From contig JAHDDD010000001.1 of assembly GCA_020629535.1 (NCBI GenBank), positions 1 through 33,550 on the forward strand: a stretch of 33,550 nt of DNA. Reading direction: 5' to 3'. The notes beneath the pieces were generated by a model. That model worked only from the letters and a program-made list of their open reading frames with translations, was not told the origin of the DNA and made no database searches. A program made the position numbers and the translations under genes. This DNA is from Saprospiraceae bacterium (GTDB lineage: Bacteria; Bacteroidota; Bacteroidia; Chitinophagales; Saprospiraceae). Position 1 is the stretch's first letter, and each line of letters opens with the position of its first letter. Positions 9,675-17,298 of the stretch are shown here, in pieces.

Positions 9675-10496
9675 TCAATAATCTGTTGGTATTGTCTTAT
9701 CCCAAGGTAAAGTAAATTGATACATGATATCATTCTCGTCCCTACCCTCCATTGTATCCAGTCCATATTGAATTTTGTTTGGATCATCGTACACAAAAGT
9801 TCCGAAAATGCGATCCCAAATCGAAAGTATTCCTCCAAAATTTTTGTCGGTCCAAGGCCTTTCGAAGTGATGGTGAAATTTATGCACCACGGGTGTGATG
9901 AAAATTAAACTTAGTGCCTTGTCCACACTTCTTGGTAAAGCAAAATTGCCATGGCTCCAATATGTAAAAAAGATCGAAATGATTCTGTAGAAAATATAAA
10001 ATGATACCGGTACTCCAACCAAGAAAATGGTAACCAAAGCAAATACTTCTCGTGTCAAATAATCACCTGGATGAAGTCGAGTTCCTGTCGTTGCATCTAC
10101 AGTTGTGTCCATATGATGGACAATATGTAACTTCCACATCCATTTGACTTTGTGTAAAACATAGTGTGCAAAATATTGAGCCGTCAGATCCAGAAACATG
10201 ATTGCAATAACCAGTTCAGCCCAAACTGGCAAATGAATCACATTGAGTAAGCCGAAGTTATTTTGATCGATCCAAAAGAAGATACCAACGGTGAGAATTC
10301 CAAAAACAACATTGATCAAAATGGAAGTCAACAAGAAAACCAAGTTCACCCCAGCATGCCTCCATTTCTCATATTTCATCTCCATCAATGGGTGGATAAA
10401 TTCAAGGACCCAAGTGAAAGTGAGACAAATGAATATCCACAACAGCTTTTCAACCGAACTTAATTCCTCAAAAAACAAAAGAAATGCTTCCATCAT
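9675..10496 (-). CDS. Sterol desaturase / fatty acid hydroxylase family membrane protein
   Basis: Integral-membrane di-iron enzyme, 273 aa from the ATG at 10496. The histidine clusters that bind the two irons are present in order: His111/His115 (HYVLH), His124/127/128 (HIVHH), His182 (SHGNF) and His205 with His208-210 (HKFHHH). They end in the family motif WDRIFGTFVY. Four or more hydrophobic helices flank them. The frame remains open to 10607, which would add 37 residues. I prefer 10496 or the adjacent ATG at 10493, because MMEAFLLFFEEL begins the family-like first helix. The substrate (sterol, fatty acid, carotenoid or ether lipid) cannot be assigned. It is a single-gene unit, divergent from the 10730 gene. 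Confidence 0.9.
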   Translation of the reverse strand: MMEAFLLFFEELSSVEKLLWIFICLTFTWVLEFIHPLMEMKYEKWRHAGVNLVFLLTSILINVVFGILTVGIFFWIDQNNFGLLNVIHLPVWAELVIAIMFLDLTAQYFAHYVLHKVKWMWKLHIVHHMDTTVDATTGTRLHPGDYLTREVFALVTIFLVGVPVSFYIFYRIISIFFTYWSHGNFALPRSVDKALSLIFITPVVHKFHHHFERPWTDKNFGGILSIWDRIFGTFVYDDPNKIQYGLDTMEGRDENDIMYQFTLPWDKTIPTDY

Positions 10497-10729
10497 GTAA
10501 GAGATTATTATTATCGAATTTAATCTTTCTAATAGAAATACACGAAAATTTTGAAGGTATAATATCTGAAGCATGTAGCTTAGAATGTCTTCTGTGGACC
10601 TTGACATTTGAAATCTTTCATCTCATGCACTTTTTGTAATCTTCTTGTCATTCCAGTCCATGTGAATGTATTAAATCAAAGATTTTCAATAATATGAACA
10701 AAGGAATTGCGTTCTAAAGACAGTTTATT

Positions 10730-11347
10730 ATGCGAAAATCCTTCTTTACATTACTATGCCTGATCATTTTTCAGTCTGTTTCTTCAGGCCAGTGGTCCTT
10801 TGCTGTCGGGGCAGGAATTCAAACCAACGCTACCAATATCAATCAAGTTAAAGACTATTTTATCAATAGTCATCCGCAACCTTTTGTGAGTGTAAACCCT
10901 TCCTACAATTTCAAACAACTTGGTCATAAATCTCATACCATTTTGAAACTAAGAGATCCTGAAACAGACCTCATGATGAGAGACTTCATGTCCGTGAAAG
11001 CTCTGTATGCAAGCTTCCATCCTACGGTGGAATATGAAGTATTGTATAGATTCAGTCTAATGGCTGGGTTACATACTAGCTTCAGACTCGCAGAGCAGAA
11101 GCGCTACTCAGCTGAAGATTGGATGCCAAATGATAAGAATCCCGCGAGCAATCCGATGGATGTTGCATTGAGCTTTGGCTTCAAGGGCAATGTCAATCAT
11201 TATTTTCTTAGCGTCTCTTACCTTTATGGATTATTGGATATATATCAGGTCAAAAGCTTCAATCTCGATGGAACAATAGTGGCTTTACCACCAATCAATT
11301 ATCGAAACATACAAGTCTCTATAGGTTACCGCTTTGGTGAATCTTAA
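10730..11347 (+). CDS. Predicted outer-membrane beta-barrel protein (small)
   Basis: 205-aa exported protein. The N-terminus is a clear signal peptide (MRKSFFTLLCLIIFQSVSSG), with cleavage expected before QWSFAVGAGIQ. The mature part alternates amphipathic strands typical of 8-stranded barrels (WSFAVGAGI, YEVLYRFSLMAGLHTSFRL, DVALSFGFKGN, YFLSVSYLYGLLD) and ends IQVSIGYRFGES, with aromatic residues near the C-terminus. This resembles the PorT/OMP_b-brl group of Bacteroidota, but I cannot place it in a named family. The next gene is an AraC regulator 90 nt downstream on the same strand. Whether they work together is unknown. Confidence 0.7.
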   Translation: MRKSFFTLLCLIIFQSVSSGQWSFAVGAGIQTNATNINQVKDYFINSHPQPFVSVNPSYNFKQLGHKSHTILKLRDPETDLMMRDFMSVKALYASFHPTVEYEVLYRFSLMAGLHTSFRLAEQKRYSAEDWMPNDKNPASNPMDVALSFGFKGNVNHYFLSVSYLYGLLDIYQVKSFNLDGTIVALPPINYRNIQVSIGYRFGES

Positions 11348-11408
11348 GAGAAAGTTTTAACGAAATGCTAAACCACACTTCATGTCTCTGATTGACTTGG
11401 AGTATTCA

Positions 11409-11416
11409 TATATTTG
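11409..11416 (+). promoter_or_regulatory. Candidate -7 box (TATATTTG) for the AraC-family gene
   Basis: An exact TAnnTTTG match lies 21 nt before the GTG start at 11438, giving a short plausible leader. The upstream TTG at 11392-11394 is closer than the usual 19-21 nt spacing, so support is partial. Confidence 0.35.
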
Positions 11417-11437
11417 ATTTCAAATCGCATCTGAATC

Positions 11438-12298
11438 GTGTCAATTCAATACCAGGAAACATTCCATTCTGTGGAACCAGAGTGTGAAATTATTCGTAAA
11501 CACATTTCATACTATTATTTCCATTCCTCTTTTGAGAAAGGCTTTACGAAACAACTTCAATTTTTCCCTCACTATAAAAATGGGCTTACGGCTTATTTAG
11601 GTGCCAAAGGATCATATACCGAACGGGGAGCAAAAGTTGAACCCGGAGAACCAGATGACTTAGTGGTCATGTTTACAAGAATGCAACATTCAAGCGCCTC
11701 TTCTGTAATCAATGCTCCATTCAATAAACTAGGAGTCGTATTTGATGTTCTTGGGATGAATTATTTCCTGCAAGATGATTTTTGCAATGTTTCGCATGCG
11801 CCTACCGTTAGTTTCAATTATTACGGAGAAGAATTCAATGTTCTTCTAAAAAAAGTTTTTCGTGAAACAGACTTAAAAGAGAAAGCTAGATTATTAGATA
11901 AATACTTTCTCTCCAAATACAATCCCATTTTAGACGAGCGAATTGAAGAAGCAGTTCGTTTACTTTTTGATATTGAAAAAGATTATTCAGTCACTGAACT
12001 TGCTGAAAAATTATACATAAATAGACGCACCCTACTCCGTCTCTTCAAAAAGCATCTTTGTACCACGGTCGAACAATTCAAAATTGTTCTCAAGTTCAGA
12101 AAAGCGCTAAACTACTATCAACAGATCGATGACAAGTCTAAAATGGTAGACCTAAGCTACATTGGCAACTTCTATGATCAATCGGATTTCATCGCCAAAG
12201 TAAAAGCCAAAACTGGTCTTGGTCCAAAAGCCTTCTTCAATAAAATTCAAAAGTATGGCGAAAAAGATACTTATTGGATCATGGAAAGAGTTGAATAA
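11438..12298 (+). CDS. AraC-family transcriptional regulator
   Basis: 286-aa regulator starting at GTG. The N-terminal 170 residues form a cupin-like or DUF6597-like sensing region (for example LVVMFTRMQHSSASS and FNKLGVVFDVLGMNYF). The C-terminal third has the two AraC helix-turn-helix units. The first is YSVTELAEKLYINRRTLLRL with the LFKKHL recognition helix (about residues 187-210). The second is LSYIGNFYDQSDFIAKVKAK, ending with the family signature TGLGPKAFF. The signal it senses and its target are unknown. Candidates are its own gene and the barrel protein upstream. Confidence 0.9.
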   Translation: MSIQYQETFHSVEPECEIIRKHISYYYFHSSFEKGFTKQLQFFPHYKNGLTAYLGAKGSYTERGAKVEPGEPDDLVVMFTRMQHSSASSVINAPFNKLGVVFDVLGMNYFLQDDFCNVSHAPTVSFNYYGEEFNVLLKKVFRETDLKEKARLLDKYFLSKYNPILDERIEEAVRLLFDIEKDYSVTELAEKLYINRRTLLRLFKKHLCTTVEQFKIVLKFRKALNYYQQIDDKSKMVDLSYIGNFYDQSDFIAKVKAKTGLGPKAFFNKIQKYGEKDTYWIMERVE

Positions 12299-12379
12299 GT
12301 AAGGCTTCTATTTCACAAGCCCTTTGACTTTCCAGAAATCGGACTCTACAAGGTGAAACTTATAATTAAATACTAAGGC

Positions 12380-12781
12380 TTGCTTTTTCTCTTGGTTGCA
12401 TTCTTGAATGCATTCATCATAAATGATTATTTAAAATCAAACGAACCAATGTTGGATGATTATTTCAAGAATAAACATGCTCATCTTGAAATTCATCAAT
12501 CCCGTGTTAAGGACAAGTCAAAGATGAGTGCCAGTATCAGCAAACAACTTGAACCAGTCCTTCACACCATAAATAAAATGCAAAATACAAGTCCCTTCGA
12601 TAAGCAAATAAGAGCTGAGTTGCTAGATCTATGCAATCAAGATCAAGAACCTTTTTCTTACTTCCAGTCTAATTATAATCTTTTGGACCACTTGATCGGA
12701 GAGCACTTTAATCCAAAGGAAAAACCAATGGAACACAAACTGTGTATAAAAAAATCAAACCACTCCGAAAGGATTCTTTAA
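12380..12781 (+). CDS. Small membrane-anchored hypothetical protein (possibly frameshifted)
   Basis: 133-aa frame starting at TTG; the frame has a stop just upstream (12374-12376) and no ATG, so the start is weak. Residues 1-15 are hydrophobic (LFLLVAFLNAFII), consistent with a single N-terminal membrane anchor. A helical polar region follows, with KMSASISKQLEPVLHTINKM. The last 20 residues (after PKEK) look out of frame: the -1 frame from 12712 reads TNGTQTVYKKIKPLRKDSL and continues into the next ORF. A missing A in the A5 run near 12720 would explain this. The spacing LNAF-x4-DYL and the topology recall the start of GldM-like gliding/T9SS proteins, but only faintly. I do not claim that family. 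Confidence 0.5.
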   Translation: MLFLLVAFLNAFIINDYLKSNEPMLDDYFKNKHAHLEIHQSRVKDKSKMSASISKQLEPVLHTINKMQNTSPFDKQIRAELLDLCNQDQEPFSYFQSNYNLLDHLIGEHFNPKEKPMEHKLCIKKSNHSERIL

Positions 12782-12957
12782 TCATTGAATTTGGCCTTAT
12801 GCACGATATAAAGGATTGGGAACCTGTTGAGTACTGCTTACTTGGTTCAAACATTGACAAAAAACATTTAATTAACTTCCCACATGAACTCAGTGAATTA
12901 TCTGCAGAGATTCCAACTGATTGGTCGTATACGTACTGGATAATTAAAGGATTCTGA
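12742..12957 (+). CDS. Hypothetical protein, perhaps the C-terminal part of the preceding gene
   Basis: Counted from a GTG at 12742 it is 71 aa, but the same frame is open from 12712. It overlaps the previous ORF by 40 nt in the -1 frame. The peptide (RKDSLIIEFGLMHDIKDW and WSYTYWIIKGF) has beta-strand character and no signal or membrane segment. It would be odd as a free cytosolic protein next to two membrane-anchored ones. Joined to the upstream frame it would give a protein of about 190 aa, close in size to the following 208-aa gene. That gene starts 1 nt after this stop. Confidence 0.45.
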   Translation: MYKKIKPLRKDSLIIEFGLMHDIKDWEPVEYCLLGSNIDKKHLINFPHELSELSAEIPTDWSYTYWIIKGF

Positions 12958-12958
12958 A

Positions 12959-13585
12959 ATGCTGAATTTTATCAATAAGTTGAGTGTTTTAGTTGGTCTA
13001 TTCATTTTGGCCTATATGGTTTCTATGCTTTACATTCAAAACCAAAGATTGGATCAGATCTATTTGAATTTGGAAGATGAATTAATGGGTCATGTTTCAA
13101 TTTTTGACAATTGTCTCAAGCTTTCAACCGAAAATGAAAAGAAGAGATTTCTTTCTGCACCTCTTATAGAATTGGACTATGAATCTTCGCTACCAGCCAG
13201 ATACCAAAATTTAAAACATGACATTCATTGTACTCAATATAACTATAGTAAATTCTTTTCTTCAGATTGCTTTCCTCCACCAAAGTATGGGCTGTCAAAA
13301 GACTTGATTACAAGCGAGGTTTTTCTTTGGCACAACTTCAGCAGCAACAGAATAAATAAAACCAAAATAAAGATTAACAACGATTACTTGATTGGAGAAA
13401 TGTGCGGCAAGGACATTCGCAGCTATAACAATAATTTTACAATTCAAATACCTAAGCCCAAAGATGGTTTGATTGAAATCGAATTGAGTAAATCTTGTCT
13501 CGGACAGGATCCGCGAAAAATAGAATTTATAAATGTAAGCAGAAAAATTGACCTTAATTATCTTCTAGCTGGCCTGACTGAATGA
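12959..13585 (+). CDS. Membrane-anchored hypothetical protein
   Basis: Unrecognised 208-aa protein with one N-terminal transmembrane helix (about residues 8-27, LSVLVGLFILAYMVSMLYIQ). The rest is predicted outside the cytoplasm. It contains several cysteines (DNCLKL, IHCTQY, SDCFPPP, GEMCGKD, KSCLGQD) that could form disulfides in the periplasm. The C-terminal half looks beta-rich. The start ATG lies 1 nt after the previous stop, so the genes are likely co-translated. Its last 21 nt overlap the 3' end of the convergent histidine kinase gene. Function unknown. Confidence 0.65.
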   Translation: MLNFINKLSVLVGLFILAYMVSMLYIQNQRLDQIYLNLEDELMGHVSIFDNCLKLSTENEKKRFLSAPLIELDYESSLPARYQNLKHDIHCTQYNYSKFFSSDCFPPPKYGLSKDLITSEVFLWHNFSSNRINKTKIKINNDYLIGEMCGKDIRSYNNNFTIQIPKPKDGLIEIELSKSCLGQDPRKIEFINVSRKIDLNYLLAGLTE

Positions 13586-14503
13586 TTGATTCTTAAGCAT
13601 CAGTTTTGATTCCAATTGATTCGCAATGGTAAAATGGAAAGTCGATCCTTTCCCATATTCAGATTCTACCCAAATCTGCCCATCATGTAATTCCACCAAT
13701 TTTTGACAGGTCGTTAGGCCAATACCTGTTCCTTCGATTTCTGACTTTGTGTGTAATCTCGATAGTAATTTAAATATCCTTTCCTGATATATTTTCTTTA
13801 TACCAATGCCATTATCTTGAACTGAAAATGTATGGTATTTCGCATCAGTGTTACACTGTATTTTGATAATCAATGGTTCGTCTTGCTTCCTGAATTTAAT
13901 TGCATTTGATATCAAATTTTGGAAAATCAAACGCATAGATGACGGATCAGCGTATACGTCCGAAAGACCAGAACAGTGAATTTCAGCTTGAGATTCTGAA
14001 ATCATGGTGGACAGATCATTTTGTAATTCCATAATTATGAAATTAGGATCAATTTTAGTCATTGACAATGACATTCCAGCCACAGAATAATTCAATAGTC
14101 CCTCTATCAGATTATGCATTCTCATACTTGCGTCAGAAATAACCTTAAGATGTTCTTGAATTTTATCTTCAGGTAAAATACCTAATCTCAATTGTAGAAG
14201 TTCTGAAAACGTTTTGATATTCCTTAGAGGTTCCTTCAAATCATGTGAAGCCATGTAATTGAACTGCTCCAATTCATGGTTCTTTTTTTGAAGTATTTTC
14301 AATGCATATTCTGATTCCAGATTTTTACGATATTCGTCTTTGTATAGTTCTAGGTCCTCGTAGAGCATTCTCAAGCCAGCAAGAATATTTCTTTTCTCTT
14401 CTTGTTCTTCAAGACTAAAAAGATCTTCATCTGAAATGGTACATTCACCTTTTGAAATGAGTAAAATATGGCTAAAGACGTTTTGTAGAAAATTGAGCTC
14501 CAT
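13565..14503 (-). CDS. Soluble sensor histidine kinase
   Basis: 312-aa cytoplasmic kinase with no membrane segment. An N-terminal helical region contains EEQEEKRNILAGLRMLYEDL (about 32-51), a linker I associate with Bacteroidota kinases. The HisKA H-box is YMASHDLKEPLRNI with phospho-acceptor His87. The HATPase_c domain has the N-box NLISNAIKF (Asn196/Asn200), G1 DNGIGI (230-235) and G2 GTGIGL (258-263), so catalysis should be intact. There is no receiver domain and no response regulator next door. The partner upstream is a STAS/SEC14-like protein 15 nt away on the same strand, which may be its input module or partner. Confidence 0.92.
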   Translation of the reverse strand: MELNFLQNVFSHILLISKGECTISDEDLFSLEEQEEKRNILAGLRMLYEDLELYKDEYRKNLESEYALKILQKKNHELEQFNYMASHDLKEPLRNIKTFSELLQLRLGILPEDKIQEHLKVISDASMRMHNLIEGLLNYSVAGMSLSMTKIDPNFIIMELQNDLSTMISESQAEIHCSGLSDVYADPSSMRLIFQNLISNAIKFRKQDEPLIIKIQCNTDAKYHTFSVQDNGIGIKKIYQERIFKLLSRLHTKSEIEGTGIGLTTCQKLVELHDGQIWVESEYGKGSTFHFTIANQLESKLMLKNQSFSQAS

Positions 14504-14518
14504 CTATATATTTTACTT

Positions 14519-14959
14519 TCAGTTCAATACATTTCTAATTTCGCGAAGCCCGTCTTCTCTTGTCTTTACAATACTGAATGATTCCAAATTCGTTTGATAC
14601 ATAACAAAGCGTGCTGCTGTGTTAATGATAAAATTCTTGCCCGTAACAAATGATACGTGTTTTACATTTGATAAGGTCGTCTTAAACAAATCATTAATAT
14701 GTCGTCTTGTTGCTGCATTTGGCACATCAGTTCCGCTGATGTCAATAAGGTAAGCACATTCTTTGTTGCAAGTAGATGCCAATTCTGTCATTCTCGCAAA
14801 TACCAAATCAAGACTGAATTTACTTACGACTGGAATTTCCCACAACAGAATCACCCTAGGTTCTATAAAGCTAACCCGATTTTTAATAGCCTCAATTACC
14901 TCTGGTGAGGATGTTTCATCGTATGATTTCTTTTCAATTTCTATCAAAATATCATTCAT
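14519..14959 (-). CDS. STAS/SEC14-like (SpoIIAA-like fold) protein
   Basis: 146-aa soluble protein. The pattern RVILLWEIPVVSKFSLDLVF, then CAYLIDISGTDVPNAATRR, then VKHVSFVTGKNFIINTAARF alternates strands and helices like SpoIIAA-like or SEC14-like domains. 'YLIDISG' followed by an Asp/Pro-rich turn occupies the place of the STAS phosphorylation loop, but I cannot confirm a regulatory Ser. It is first in a two-gene minus-strand unit with the histidine kinase (15-nt gap), which supports a joint signalling role. The family call is a fold-level judgement. Confidence 0.55.
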   Translation of the reverse strand: MNDILIEIEKKSYDETSSPEVIEAIKNRVSFIEPRVILLWEIPVVSKFSLDLVFARMTELASTCNKECAYLIDISGTDVPNAATRRHINDLFKTTLSNVKHVSFVTGKNFIINTAARFVMYQTNLESFSIVKTREDGLREIRNVLN

Positions 14960-15021
14960 ATCAATAATTTAAGAATATGTAATGCATTGAAGGACAAATT
15001 TAAATAGAAATTTTTGAGCTT

Positions 15022-15090
15022 GGTATCGATGTAGTCTATTGGTAGAGCTCAAGGGCTTGAAATGTATGTTCCATTTGTCCCAATTATCCA
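15022..15090 (+). other. tRNA-like relic (degenerate)
   Basis: GATGTAGTCTATTGGTAGAG (from 15028) matches the 5' half of a bacterial tRNA: the acceptor edge GAT, TA at positions 8-9 and a D-arm with TGGTAGAGC. The following segment is too short for a normal anticodon arm (TCAAGGGCTTGA is a self-complementary 12-mer). The TGTTCCATTTGTCCC stretch is a poor T-arm, and the acceptor strands pair badly. I read it as a decayed tRNA or a chance match, not a functional tRNA. Confidence 0.3.
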
Positions 15091-15150
15091 ATTTCTAAAA
15101 ATAAAACATCAATAATTTAGCCAATATTTCTTCGCATTATGAAAAATTTC

Positions 15151-15173
15151 GACTCCTATTCTTTTCAGGAGTC
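15151..15173. other. Perfect 7-bp hairpin, GACTCCT/AGGAGTC
   Basis: GACTCCT (15151-15157) and AGGAGTC (15167-15173) with a 9-nt loop. On the minus strand the stem is followed by GAAATTTTTC, so it could act as a weak minus-strand terminator. On the plus strand it lies about 200 nt ahead of the PLP-enzyme gene and could be a leader structure. Confidence 0.35.
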
Positions 15174-15376
15174 AAGATCAATTTGATTCGATTCAGAAGT
15201 GAGGGAGGATGGATTTGTAAAAAAGGAGTAAAAGTATTCCGATAGTTTCAATTTTTAAGTTGGTTTTGAACATAAATTGAAATGGATTCATTGCATTTGA
15301 AGAACTTGAATTCATAAACTTCATCCTCCCCATTTTCTCGAGTTAAATTGATAACTTCCCTTCTAAATTTGAATAT

Positions 15377-16450
15377 ATGAAAGGAAGCCCTACCCTCATT
15401 CTTAACGAACAGAAGGCTAAATCGAATATCAAAAAAATGGCAACCAAGGCCAGAATGAATAATATCGATTTCAGACCTCATTTTAAAACCCATCAATCCT
15501 CAGAAATTTCCAATTGGTTCAAAGACGAAGGCGTTGATAGGATCACTTGCTCCTCTGTAAAGATGGCCAAATATTTTGCAGATCAAGGATGGAATGATAT
15601 AACCATTGCCTTCCCAGCAAATGCTCTAGAGTTTGAAACCATTCAAGAACTTGCATCAAAAATTAATCTACATCTCATCTTTGAAGATCAAGATGTGTGT
15701 AGTCTTTTCAACCAAAAATTAAAAGCAAAAATTGGGGCTTTTATTACTATTGACAATGACTATGGCAGAACCGGAATCCACATTCTCAATAAAAAAAGAA
15801 TCGTGAAACTTGTCAATCATATCGAGTCATGCGAGAACATTGAATTGAAAGGATTTCTGACACATACAGGTCATAGTTACAAATGCAGAGGAAAAGATGA
15901 AATCATGTCCCTTCATCATTCGTCTTTAAAAAATTTACAATGGTTAAAAGATGAATATCCAAATCTGACATTGTCTATTGGTGATACTCCAACATGCAGC
16001 GTTGCTGATTCTTTTGGACCAGCAGATGAAATCCGTCCAGGCAATTTTATATTCTATGATCTGATGCAATGGCAAATTGGTTCTTGCGACATCAACGAAA
16101 TTGCGGTAATAATGCGATGCCCCATTGTCTCAAAACATCCAAGTCGAAATGAATTGGTTATTTATGGTGGAGCCGTTCATTTTTCAAAAGATTCAATACT
16201 AGATGCTTCCAATAAAAAAATCTTTGGACAATTAATCAATCAAAATTCTGGAGAATTAATTGAAGGAGCTACCATAACAAGATTAAGCCAGGAACATGGA
16301 GTCATTCACCTCCCTACTCACCAATTTGAAAATTTTAATGTTGGAGACTTAGTAAACATTATACCTATCCATTCCTGCCTCACCGCAAACTTAATGAAGG
16401 AATATGAAACTTCAGACGGTCGAATTATAAAGATGATGCCTTACATCTAA
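15377..16450 (+). CDS. D-threonine aldolase / D-serine dehydratase-like PLP enzyme
   Basis: 357-aa fold-type III PLP enzyme of the alanine-racemase N-terminal family. PLP Lys37 sits in RPHFKTHQS. The barrel includes FLTHTGHSY and the phosphate-binding region SIGDTPTCS, then RPGNFIFYD. The C-terminal beta domain carries QEHG and IPIHSCLTANLM, where His332 and Cys334 match the zinc ligands of the D-Ser dehydratase/D-Thr aldolase group. These enzymes cleave or dehydrate D-3-hydroxyamino acids; which substrate applies cannot be read here. It ends 1 nt before the convergent DUF697/SHOCT gene and stands alone, with no transporter or deaminase beside it. Confidence 0.9.
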   Translation: MKGSPTLILNEQKAKSNIKKMATKARMNNIDFRPHFKTHQSSEISNWFKDEGVDRITCSSVKMAKYFADQGWNDITIAFPANALEFETIQELASKINLHLIFEDQDVCSLFNQKLKAKIGAFITIDNDYGRTGIHILNKKRIVKLVNHIESCENIELKGFLTHTGHSYKCRGKDEIMSLHHSSLKNLQWLKDEYPNLTLSIGDTPTCSVADSFGPADEIRPGNFIFYDLMQWQIGSCDINEIAVIMRCPIVSKHPSRNELVIYGGAVHFSKDSILDASNKKIFGQLINQNSGELIEGATITRLSQEHGVIHLPTHQFENFNVGDLVNIIPIHSCLTANLMKEYETSDGRIIKMMPYI

Positions 16451-16451
16451 A

Positions 16452-17162
16452 TTATCTGCCAAAACCGGCAGATGCGTCAATGATTTTCTTTTTCATGGTT
16501 TCAAACTCCTCGTCTGTAAGCAAGCCATCATCTCTCATTTGTGCTATGGTCGCCAATTGCTCCATTGGGGATTTTACTTTGGACTTGTCAACGATCTCAG
16601 CATCTTGAACATTATTGTCCGTATCACGCATATCTTCAACCGTATCCTCAAATTTATCTTGAATGTCTTCTACAGTTTCTTCAAATTTATTCTGCATTTC
16701 ATCCATCTTCTCGTCCATCTTTCCATCCATATCTTTGGCCATTTTCTTTCCCTCTTCGAATTTCTCTTTAAAGAATCGCTTTGCCTTATCAAGATCAACA
16801 TTACTAAGATCGCCTCCAGCTTTAAAGTGCTCTTTAAATACATTGCCAATGGCATAAGTACTTGCACCTGAAAGGGCGGACATTGTCACTCCTCCGAGTA
16901 AACTTCCGATGACCGGAATGGCCTTGACTGTACTCGCCCCCATTCTGGCCAAAACTGATCCTCCAATTGAAAGAATCCAACTTTTACCTGATTGTTCATC
17001 AAAATCAATGTTATAATGTTTGGCCAATTGTTTTAACATATCAACCTGAACAGCAGTAACTGCCACAACATCTACCATTGGGATAGGCACTAAGCCTGCA
17101 CCCATAGCAAACATCATATGCGTTTGAATAATTTTATCGGCTTTATCTTTTGTATTTAGCAT
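16452..17162 (-). CDS. DUF697-like domain protein with C-terminal SHOCT motif
   Basis: 236 aa. The N-terminal half (about 15-110) matches the DUF697 pattern: MFAMGAGLVPIPMVDVVAVT, then MLKQLAKHYNIDF, then Gly/Ala-rich hydrophobic segments (IGGSVLARMGAS and IPVIGSLLGGVTMSALSGAS) that may insert into membrane. Residues about 130-185 are a charged coiled coil with an 11-residue-like repeat (KMDEKMDEM, KFEETVEDIQ, KFEDTVEDM). The end (PMEQLATIAQMRDDGLLTDE through KKKII) is a SHOCT module, often found at protein termini in oligomerising systems. DUF697 often accompanies GTPases, but none is adjacent here. It is a single-gene unit; function unknown. Confidence 0.8.
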   Translation of the reverse strand: MLNTKDKADKIIQTHMMFAMGAGLVPIPMVDVVAVTAVQVDMLKQLAKHYNIDFDEQSGKSWILSIGGSVLARMGASTVKAIPVIGSLLGGVTMSALSGASTYAIGNVFKEHFKAGGDLSNVDLDKAKRFFKEKFEEGKKMAKDMDGKMDEKMDEMQNKFEETVEDIQDKFEDTVEDMRDTDNNVQDAEIVDKSKVKSPMEQLATIAQMRDDGLLTDEEFETMKKKIIDASAGFGR

Positions 17163-17298
17163 AAGTTCTTTTTTTACATTAATGATTCAGGCTCAAAATT
17201 AATTCCATTATCTTTCATAAATTGAGAATTGAGATGAATATCCAAATTTTAACGATCAACACATCGGGCTTTAACATATTACCGCAATTTTTAGATTT

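Larger units (their letters stand above)
14960..15376. other. Gene-free stretch with tRNA-like relic and hairpin
   Basis: 417 nt between the divergent STAS-like gene and the PLP-enzyme gene. No ORF here looks coding. The minus-strand frame at 15248-15496 mostly overlaps the enzyme gene and has no family features. The visible content is a tRNA-like segment (15022-15090), a perfect 7-bp hairpin (15151-15173) and otherwise AT-rich DNA that should hold two divergent promoters. Confidence 0.7.

Noticed and set aside
12397-12412. Perfect hairpin TGCATTC-TT-GAATGCA
   Set aside because: It lies inside the beginning of the membrane-anchored ORF, has no T tract, and may simply reflect the coding sequence.
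15248-15496. 82-codon minus-strand frame before the PLP enzyme
   Set aside because: Half of it is antisense to the enzyme gene and the peptide has no recognisable features.
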